Assembly (NCBI GenBank): GCA_902773065.1
Contig: CACYDD010000278.1
Span: 1 to 6,940, forward strand
Direction of reading: 5' to 3'
DNA length: 6,940 nucleotides
Source: an uncultured Ruminococcus sp.
GTDB lineage: Bacteria > Bacillota > Clostridia > Oscillospirales > Acutalibacteraceae
The notes beneath the pieces were generated by a model, which had not been told where the DNA came from, searched no databases, and saw only the letters and a program-made list of their open reading frames with translations. Positions 1-6,200 of this stretch are shown one piece after another. Position numbers and translations under genes: made by a program. Position 1 is the first letter of the stretch, and the number at the start of each line of letters is the position of its first letter.

Positions 1-1067
1 GCCTGTTTCAGCTGGCTGAGAAGATTTGACAGCATACCGCCCGGTACCTGATAAATGAGAGCCTTTGCATCTGTTGCAAGCATTTTGGGGTCAAGAAGTC
101 CGCTTTCGATATATTTCTGACGCAGCCCCATGAAATATTCTCTGATCTCTGCCAAAAGCACAAGATCAAGACCTGTATCATACGGTGTACCCTGTAAAGC
201 TGCCACCATTGATTCTGTCGGAGCATGAGAAGTACCGTTTGCAAGCGGTGACATAGCCGTATCAATTCTGTCTGCACCTGCTTCAATACCCTTGAGCAGA
301 CACATGGAAGCAAGACCCGATGTATAGTGAGTATGAAGCTGAACAGGCAGATCAACTGCATTTTTGATCGCACCGACAAGCTCTTCCGTATAATATGGTG
401 TCAGCAGAGCCGCCATATCCTTGATACAGATCGAATCCGCGCCTGCCTCCTGAATTCTTTTTGCATAGTCAACATAATATTCCGTTGTGAAAACAGGACC
501 AGTTGTATAACTGATTGCTACCTGAGCCTCCACATTAGGATTCTCTTTTTTGGCAGCCTTTGCCGCCTTGATCGCTGTCTGAAGGTTTTTGATATCGTTC
601 AGTGCATCGAAAATTCTGATAACATCGATACCGTTTGCCACACTGCGCTGTACAAAATATTCAAGTACATCGTCTGCATAATGACGGTAGCCGAGCATAT
701 TCTGTCCTCTGAAAAGCATCTGGAGCTTTGTATTGGGGCAGTGTTTACGCAGAGTACGCAGTCTGTCCCACGGATCTTCATCAAGAAAACGGATACAGGA
801 ATCAAATGTTGCACCGCCCCAGCACTCCAGTGAATAAAAGCCGACCTTATCAAGCTTTTCCAGAATCGGCAGCATATCACTCAGCGGCATTCTTGTTGCG
901 ATCAGAGACTGGTGTGCATCACGCAGCACGGTTTCGGTCACCTGTATTTTTTTCGCCTTTGCCGATTTTTCGGCTGGTTTGCTATCCTTGACCGATACCG
1001 GCTTTTCGGGCTTCGGCTGATGCTTAGCCGGTGCGGATTTTTCTGTTACTTTTGTTTTTTTAGCCAT
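1..1067 (-). CDS. oadA: Oxaloacetate decarboxylase alpha / transcarboxylase 5S-type carboxyltransferase, C-terminus off the left edge
   Basis: Partial gene: 355 residues are read from the ATG at 1067 and the frame is open at base 1. The family moves a carboxyl group between carboxybiotin and pyruvate/oxaloacetate using a divalent metal in a TIM barrel. Visible signatures are TVLRDAHQSL (46-55, with metal-ligand Asp50), FRGQNMLGYRHY (119-130), IRIFDALND (150-158), SICIKDMAALLTP (212-224, with Lys216 in the position of the carbamylated lysine) and QLHTHYTSG (243-251, His245 and His247 as metal ligands). The barrel begins only at about residue 41. Before it lies a Lys/Pro/Ala-rich extension that family members usually lack. 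The start is supported by GGGGAAGG at 1073-1080, five bases upstream, and by a 36-nt gap to the biotin carrier gene. Whether the missing C-terminus carries the conserved PYC_OADA region and its own biotin domain cannot be seen. It could be called OadA, pyruvate carboxylase subunit B or transcarboxylase 5S; the family is certain, the exact reaction is not. Confidence 0.93.
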   Translation of the reverse strand, partial: MAKKTKVTEKSAPAKHQPKPEKPVSVKDSKPAEKSAKAKKIQVTETVLRDAHQSLIATRMPLSDMLPILEKLDKVGFYSLECWGGATFDSCIRFLDEDPWDRLRTLRKHCPNTKLQMLFRGQNMLGYRHYADDVLEYFVQRSVANGIDVIRIFDALNDIKNLQTAIKAAKAAKKENPNVEAQVAISYTTGPVFTTEYYVDYAKRIQEAGADSICIKDMAALLTPYYTEELVGAIKNAVDLPVQLHTHYTSGLASMCLLKGIEAGADRIDTAMSPLANGTSHAPTESMVAALQGTPYDTGLDLVLLAEIREYFMGLRQKYIESGLLDPKMLATDAKALIYQVPGGMLSNLLSQLKQ

Positions 1068-1072
1068 TACGA

Positions 1073-1080
1073 CCTTCCCC
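1073..1080 (-). promoter_or_regulatory. Ribosome binding site of the oadA-like gene
   Basis: GGGGAAGG on the minus strand ends five bases before the ATG at 1067. It supports a start that includes the roughly 40-residue basic N-terminal extension rather than an internal start near the catalytic barrel. Confidence 0.7.
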
Positions 1081-1103
1081 TTTCTGTGTTATCAGGTCAA
1101 ATC

Positions 1104-1469
1104 TCAGTTAAGAGTGACAAGAACTGTACCTGTGTCAACAGATTCGCCCTTGTTGACATTGACGGAAGCGACAGTGGCATCTTTCGGTGCTTTGATCTCG
1201 TTTTCCATCTTCATTGCTTCGAGAACAACAAGAACATCTCCTGCTTTGACAGTCTGACCTGCCTTAACGGGAACATTTACGATCGTACCCGGCATCGGAG
1301 AATTCACAGGCTCACCGTCAGCCGGTGCTGCTGCCTTCTTTGCAGCAGGTGCAGCCTTCGGAGCGGCTGCCGGAGCTGCGGCAGGTGCAGCGGAAACGGA
1401 AGAACCGTCTGCTTCCTCTACCTGAACATCATAAGCGACACCGTTTACCGTAATTTTTAAATTTTTCAT
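1104..1469 (-). CDS. Biotin carboxyl carrier protein (acetyl/biotinyl-lipoyl domain)
   Basis: This 121-residue protein carries covalently bound biotin and shuttles the carboxyl group between the two carboxyltransferases encoded on either side. It starts with the MKNLKITVNGVAYDVQVEE segment typical of carriers from Na+-pumping decarboxylases and the transcarboxylase 1.3S subunit. An Ala/Pro/Lys-rich flexible linker follows (about residues 24-50), then the biotinyl domain from about 54 to the end. The biotinylation motif is EAMKMENE, with Lys87 as acceptor; PMPGTIV (58-64) and the VNVNKGESV turn (103-111) complete the fold. I chose the ATG at 1469 because AGGAAAGG lies 11 bases upstream. A TTG at 1499 would add ten residues but has no Shine-Dalgarno and overlaps the upstream stop. 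The gap to the upstream carboxyltransferase gene is 26 nt, so co-expression is likely. Substrate specificity is set by the partners, not by this protein. Confidence 0.95.
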   Translation of the reverse strand: MKNLKITVNGVAYDVQVEEADGSSVSAAPAAAPAAAPKAAPAAKKAAAPADGEPVNSPMPGTIVNVPVKAGQTVKAGDVLVVLEAMKMENEIKAPKDATVASVNVNKGESVDTGTVLVTLN

Positions 1470-1480
1470 AGCAGTAAATT

Positions 1481-1488
1481 CCTTTCCT
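1481..1488 (-). promoter_or_regulatory. Ribosome binding site deciding the biotin carrier start
   Basis: AGGAAAGG on the minus strand lies 11 bases before the ATG at 1469. The competing in-frame TTG at 1499 has no comparable site upstream, so the shorter 121-residue product is preferred. Confidence 0.7.
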
Positions 1489-1495
1489 ATATCAA

Positions 1496-2845
1496 TCAAA
1501 TGTAAAGATTATTATGTTTTTTCGGAAGAGTCGAAACTCTCTTGTCAGCAAGAATATCAAGTGCTGCACTGATTTTTGCTCTTGCTTCTTCAGGAAAGAT
1601 AACATCCTGAACATAGCCGTTGGCGGCAGCGTCAAGAGCAGACAGTTCATTTTCCTTGAATTCGGCTACGATTTTTGCTTTTTCTGCTTTCGGGTCAGCT
1701 GCACCCTTGAGTTTTCCGCCGAAATCATCGCCCAGTGCAATGACAGCAGCAGCTTCAGGAGCGAGAGCAGAAACGCTTGCGCCAGCAAAAGCAAATGTGA
1801 TATCTGCTGCAGCACCTGTGCCTGCCACTGCGATATAAACAGCACCGTAAGCATCGCCTGTGATAACCGTCACTTTTGCTGTTGTAGCTTCTGCGTATGC
1901 TGATGTCAGCTTTGCAGCGGATTTAATGCAGGAGAATTTCTCTGCATCGACCAGTGTAACGACAGGAATACCGAATGCATCACAGAAACGGACAAATCGT
2001 GCTGCTTTGGAGCTACCCTGACCGTCAAGAACCTTTCCCTCTGTTTTCACGATACCAACGGTTGCACCCTCAACGGTTGCCAGAACGGTACGGACACTTT
2101 TGCCGTACTCAGCCTGCAGTTCTACTGTGCTGCCGCCGTCAGCAATATTTGCAATGAGATCCTCTGCCGCTGCGTCGGCATCGGCAAATTCAACCGTACC
2201 GGCATAATCCAGATTATTGGACGGGAGCAGGTCAATGACAGTTCTTGCCTTTGCAATCGCTGCCTCCTCGTTTTCGGCTGTGATATGAGCCACACCGCGA
2301 GCAGCATTTTCTTCTGCGGAAGCATTGCTGCCGTCTGTATTAAGAGAAAGCTGTGCCTCCTTTGACAGAATCACGATATCACCGCTTACTGCGATCAGTG
2401 CCTGTGTGCCGAAGCATTTACCAAGCACAAGAGAAACCTGTGGAACAACGCCCGAAAGGTTGCTTGAATATTTCAGCACATCACCGTAAGCACCTAAAAG
2501 GTCACTTCCCTGATCAATTCTGCCGCCGACAGAATCATACACTGCTACAACAGGTGCACCTGTTTTCAGTGCAAGGTCATAGACCTTTTTGATTTTTGCT
2601 GCCTGTGCCTTTGACATCGCACCGCCCGAAACATCGCTGTTCTGTGCAAATGCATAAACACCGATTCCACCGACAGTACCTCTGCCTGCAACAACCTCGG
2701 CATAACCGTCTTTTGATTTGACAAAAGCATCAATTTCTGTGAAAACACCGTCATCGAACAGCTTTGTCAGTCTGTCATACGCTTTTGTACCGGCTGTTTC
2801 GCTTCTTGCTGTCTGAAGTGCTTCAATTTTTGATTCAACACTCAT
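1496..2845 (-). CDS. Divergent acyl-CoA-type carboxyltransferase (MmdA / transcarboxylase 12S-like), 449 aa
   Basis: A complete two-crotonase-domain carboxyltransferase of the MmdA/PccB/AccD superfamily. Such proteins transfer CO2 between biotin and an acyl-CoA such as methylmalonyl-CoA. Recognisable in the N-terminal half are GRGTVGGIGVYAFAQNSDVSGG (about 54-75), KIKKVYDLALKTGAPVV (84-100) and the VIDLLPSNN end of that half (203-211). In the C-terminal half are KAARFVRFCDAFGIPVVTLVD (280-300), AYAEATTAKVTVITGDAYG (316-334), and a tail with AANGYVQDVIFPEEARAKI (407-425) and PKKHNN. It is shorter than typical MmdA (about 510). Several conserved stretches are altered: the NDSGGARIQEG consensus reads YDSVGGRIDQG (103-113), PCAGGAVYS reads KCFGTQALI (143-151), and the GFLPGxxQExxGIIRHGAK loop is collapsed to KFSCIKSAAK (303-312). 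The fold is clear, but the acyl substrate, or even activity on CoA esters, is uncertain. The start is fixed by AAGGAGG at 2853-2859, seven bases upstream. It is the first gene of the operon. Confidence 0.88.
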   Translation of the reverse strand: MSVESKIEALQTARSETAGTKAYDRLTKLFDDGVFTEIDAFVKSKDGYAEVVAGRGTVGGIGVYAFAQNSDVSGGAMSKAQAAKIKKVYDLALKTGAPVVAVYDSVGGRIDQGSDLLGAYGDVLKYSSNLSGVVPQVSLVLGKCFGTQALIAVSGDIVILSKEAQLSLNTDGSNASAEENAARGVAHITAENEEAAIAKARTVIDLLPSNNLDYAGTVEFADADAAAEDLIANIADGGSTVELQAEYGKSVRTVLATVEGATVGIVKTEGKVLDGQGSSKAARFVRFCDAFGIPVVTLVDAEKFSCIKSAAKLTSAYAEATTAKVTVITGDAYGAVYIAVAGTGAAADITFAFAGASVSALAPEAAAVIALGDDFGGKLKGAADPKAEKAKIVAEFKENELSALDAAANGYVQDVIFPEEARAKISAALDILADKRVSTLPKKHNNLYI

Positions 2846-2852
2846 CCCTTTT

Positions 2853-2859
2853 CCTCCTT
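2853..2859 (-). promoter_or_regulatory. Strong ribosome binding site of the carboxyltransferase gene
   Basis: AAGGAGG on the minus strand with a seven-base spacer to the ATG at 2845. It is a near-perfect Shine-Dalgarno, suggests high translation of the first operon gene, and fixes its start. Confidence 0.85.
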
Positions 2860-2891
2860 AGCAAATTGATGAAAAAATAATTTCAAACAAT

Positions 2892-2920
2892 ATTATAGTA
2901 TAATTTTGTCAAAATATCAA
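2892..2920 (-). promoter_or_regulatory. Sigma-70/SigA-type promoter of the carboxyltransferase operon
   Basis: Read on the minus strand: -35 TTGATA (2920-2915, five of six consensus), a 17-base spacer, and -10 TATAAT (2897-2892, perfect). Transcription would start near 2885, giving a leader of about 40 nt before the ATG at 2845. An extra TTGACA inside the spacer is only nine bases from the -10 and cannot be the -35. An AT-rich, T-tract-containing stretch lies just upstream and could act as an UP element. Confidence 0.8.
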
Positions 2921-2930
2921 GCTATAAATA

Positions 2931-2950
2931 AGCAAAAATAAGCAAAAATG
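2931..2950. repeat. Tandem 10-mer upstream of the operon promoter
   Basis: Two adjacent copies of AGCAAAAATR (AGCAAAAATA, AGCAAAAATG). The period is close to one helical turn, so the two A5 tracts fall on the same DNA face, 10-30 bases upstream of the minus-strand -35. Intrinsic bending or an UP-element role is plausible but not shown. Confidence 0.6.
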
Positions 2951-3028
2951 AAATACTGCTCAAAAAAATTCAGTGTATTCTCCCTTTGCGGTTCTGTCGC
3001 TCAGAAAATTTTCTCCTGCCCATGTCAT

Positions 3029-3054
3029 CAATGTGCAATGTACATTGCACATTG
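3029..3054. repeat. Perfect 26-bp palindrome made of 7-mer units
   Basis: The left arm CAATGTGCAATGT is followed without a loop by its exact reverse complement, centred at 3041/3042. The arms are two CAATGTR heptamers, mirrored as CATTGYA heptamers, and a further TACATTG unit extends to 3061 on the right only. No T-tract or gene end makes it a terminator. It sits 34 bases upstream of the -35 of the rightward gene, so it could be a regulator-binding site. Alternatively it is a dispersed intergenic heptamer repeat of the kind common in gut Clostridia. Confidence 0.8.
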
Positions 3055-3087
3055 TACATTGTTTTCCGGATTCTTTTTACTTTTTAC

Positions 3088-3116
3088 TTGTATTTTCACT
3101 TGCTTTACAGTATAAT
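3088..3116 (+). promoter_or_regulatory. Probable sigma-70-type promoter of the large membrane-protein gene
   Basis: A perfect TATAAT -10 at 3111-3116 is preceded by a 17-base spacer and a weak -35, TTGTAT, at 3088-3093 (three of six consensus). Transcription would start near 3123, leaving a leader of about 90 nt before the ATG at 3215. The weak -35 and the palindrome just upstream are compatible with an activated or regulated promoter, but that is an inference. Confidence 0.6.
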
Positions 3117-3201
3117 GGAATTATATACGCAAAATAAGTTCGTAAATAGGAATTTAAATTTCTTATTTTTACTGTTTGATAATAAGTCAGATATAACTAT
3201 T

Positions 3202-3206
3202 GGAGG
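3202..3206 (+). promoter_or_regulatory. Ribosome binding site of the large membrane-protein gene
   Basis: GGAGG lies eight bases before the ATG at 3215. The encoded N-terminus is a textbook signal peptide, so start and ribosome site support each other. Confidence 0.85.
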
Positions 3207-3214
3207 TCTGTTTA

Positions 3215-6200
3215 ATGAAAAGACTTGCTGTAATATTGGCGGCTGCTCTGATTGTCATGTCCGTTTCAGTCACCGCTTTTGCTGTGCCGGACGAACAGTC
3301 CGGCGATGAGCAGACAACATCAGCTGCGGCAGAGGAAAACGGTGACGAAAACGAGGATCAGGACTCCGCTGCCGATGAAAATACAGAAAATGATAATGAG
3401 GACTCCGAAGAATCCTCCAACAGTGAAACTTCCGAAAATACGGAAAGTTCAGAAGAAAACAGCCGGACAGAACAGGAAAGTTCTTCCGCTCCGACAACAA
3501 AAATTGATATCAATAATATGAAGTTCAATACATATAATATCAAAAATGTCGATATGTTTATTGACATACCACAAGATATGTATGTACTAACCCCGAATAT
3601 TGCAGAAGACGATCCCGTGCTTGATGCCGTAAAGCTGACCAAAAAAGAGGTGGAGGAAAGCTTCGCAGATACCGACACCTGTATCAAAGCATTTGCCAAG
3701 GATTTTTCATTTGATATTACTGTCACTATGACAAGGAATTCCACAACAAAATCGATCGGAAATCTGACCTATCTGGATGATCAGAAGGTTCAGCAGATGA
3801 TCGACAAGCTTCTGAAAAGTGATTATACCAAAGGCTGTGCAAAAAACACCTACAACAATACGCTGTTTCTGACACTTGATCTGGAATATGATTCGGACGA
3901 TACTCATATTTACGGAATACAGCAGTATACGGTGATCAAAGACAGAAATATCATTGTCACGCTGCAATCCTATGACCAGCCAATCTCCAAAGACCAGAAA
4001 GCACTTCTGAGTCATATCATGCAGAGTGTATTTTTTGAAAACGTGGAACCCGAAGAATCTCTTGTCAGTGATGTCGGCAATGCCACCTTTGAAGAACTTG
4101 ACAGAAGATATCTCTACATAATGGCTGCTTCCCTCATTGCTGCCGCAGCACTCGCCGGCATGATCATTGCTGCGATCAAACGTCGTGAAACGGTTGCCAA
4201 AAAAGATGAAGGTACAACTGAACCCGAAACCAAAAAGCCGGAAAAGAAATCATCATTGGATGTTAAAAATGACGACGAAACGGATGACAATGATATTGAC
4301 GAGGATTATAAAAATTCTCTCCTTCCGCTGGCGGATGAAAATGTTCTGTTTAAAAATAAGAAATCTGAGGATAAAAACAATGCTTCTGACGGAGAAACAA
4401 AAGTCTTTCCGAAAATTGATGCAGGTGCGACCATTTCCATACCGAAAAATCCATACACACCTGTCGGCAAGGCTGAGCCTGTGACAACAACAGAGATGTC
4501 GGTAACTTCGGAAATTGCGAAGCTCTCCATTATCAATGAAGAAGCTAAACGGCAGGCGGAACTGAAAAAGCAAAATAATGAGGAAGATGATGAGGGTGTT
4601 GTTTTTGCAGAAAGCTCACCTAAACCAAAGACCGAAATCGTTCAGATCGGCGAATCTGTGCTTAACAAAAAGCCAATGAAACCATCTCCGCAGGATATCA
4701 ACAGAGCAAAGGCAGTTAAAACCCCTGATGAGGATCATACGCAGAAACCGCTGTCGAATTTTGAAAGACGTTTCGGAGGCGGAGGAACATCTGCTGACGC
4801 GAAAGCCAATGCAAATGCCAACAGCTACAATCCCGCAAAACCGCTTGCAACAGAACCGCTTCCGTCCGTAAGTGACAAAGCAACTGAAAATACAACCGAA
4901 TTTAAAAAGCCCGAACCACAGCTTTCCAGCTTTGAAAAGCGTTTCGGAAAGATTCAGCCGGCGACGAGTGATCATCCGAAAGCTGATAAAACTCCCGTTA
5001 CCGATGAGATCAAACCCGAATTAACAGAAGAAGCTCCTGTTGTCGAGGAAGATGCTGTTCCTGAAATCACGGAGGAAACGCCTGCTGTCGAGCCTGAACC
5101 TGTTCCCGAAATCACAGAGGAAACTCCTGCTGTCGAGGAGGAAGCTGTTCCTGAAATTGTAGAAGAAACCACTGCTATGGAGGAGGAAGCTGTTCCCGAG
5201 ATTGCAGAGGAAACTCCTGCTGTAGAGGAAGAAGCTGCTCCTGAAATTGCAGAGGAAACGCCTGCTGTCGAGGAAGAAACTGTTCCAAAAATCACAGAGG
5301 AAACTCCTGCTATGGAGGAAGAAGCTGTTCCCGAAATTGCAGAGGAAACTCCTATTGTAGAGGAAGAAGCCGCTCCTGAAATTGCAGAGGAAACGCCTGC
5401 TGTCGAGCCTGAACCTGTTCCCAAAATCACAGAGGAAACTCCTGCTGTCGAGGAAGAAGCTGCTCCTGAAATTGCAGAGGAAACTCCTGTTGTCGAGGAA
5501 GAACCCGTTCCAGAATTTGTAGAGAAAACTCCTGATGTAGAGGAAGAAGCTGTTCCCGAAATTGTAGAGGAAACAGCAGAAGAAACTCCTGCTGTCCCGG
5601 AAGTAACCGCAAAAATAGGTAAGACGGATATCAGCGATGATATTGATGATTATCTCAGCACCGAGGACGAAACCGATACAGAAAATGCGGAATCTGTCGG
5701 GGATGAAGATGACAAAACCGAAGAACCTCAAAAGCTGAGCTTTTTTGAGAAATTCAAGAATAAATTATTCGATGCAGGCGAGGACGGTCTTTATGAAACG
5801 GAATTGCAGGAGCCTGAAAAGAACAAGGAAAGCACCAATAAATTCCTGAACACATTGAGGGATAAATTCAAATACCGTGCACCTGTTCCAAAAGAAGAAC
5901 TTATTCAAAAACAGGAACGCAAAAAATCCGAATCTGAAATCACCAAAACAACTGAATCGGAAAAAACAACAGAAGGTGCAGAAATTTATAATGCTGCTAA
6001 AATTGCCAAAGCAACAAAACCGCAAAAGGATGCTCCGATCGAGCTTGATATTCAAAAAGGCGAAAACGGCAGTATCGTGATCAATGACCGCAACGGCAAT
6101 CCGCTGGGCGTAGAGGTCAAAGACGGTAATGCGGAATTAAAGGTAAAAGCGGAAGAAGCTACCGAAAAGGCAAAAATCGAAGCTGCCAAAGCCGAAAAAG

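Larger units (their letters stand above)
2846..3214. other. Divergent intergenic region of 369 bases
   Basis: AT-rich spacer between the leftward carboxyltransferase operon and the rightward membrane-protein gene. It holds the Shine-Dalgarno and promoter of the operon (2853-2920), a tandem 10-mer (2931-2950), a short AGAAAATTTTCT palindrome (3003-3014), a 26-bp perfect palindrome (3029-3054) and the promoter and ribosome site of the rightward gene (3088-3206). I see no small gene, tRNA or riboswitch-like fold. No terminator is expected because both flanking genes read outward. Confidence 0.8.

Noticed and set aside
8..1460. Frames in other phases inside the oadA-like and biotin-carrier genes, for example Cys/Arg-rich plus-strand frames at 327-833 and 912-1460.
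   Set aside because: They overlap genes with clear family motifs and have no start signals; the translations are not protein-like.
1467..1499. An earlier TTG start at 1499 for the biotin carrier, overlapping the upstream TGA.
   Set aside because: No Shine-Dalgarno precedes it, while the ATG at 1469 has AGGAAAGG and yields the standard MKNLKITVNG start.
3003..3054. The AGAAAATTTTCT and 26-bp palindromes as intrinsic terminators.
   Set aside because: No gene ends here on either strand. The short one is pure AT-type symmetry with no GC stem, and the long one has no loop and no T-tract of useful length.
5024..5605. Regular 45-bp repeats as a possible CRISPR array.
   Set aside because: There are no variable spacers; the repeats are directly abutting, in frame and coding.
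4972..5731. Long antisense open frames over the acidic repeats, including a Ser/Ala/Gly-rich 152-residue frame and a Phe/Arg-rich 236-residue frame that look like repetitive surface proteins.
   Set aside because: They lie opposite an uninterrupted 1242-codon frame with promoter, ribosome site and signal peptide. Glu/Pro-rich tandem repeats with few TTA/CTA/TCA triplets on the sense strand leave the antisense frames free of stops, so these frames merely mirror the repeats.
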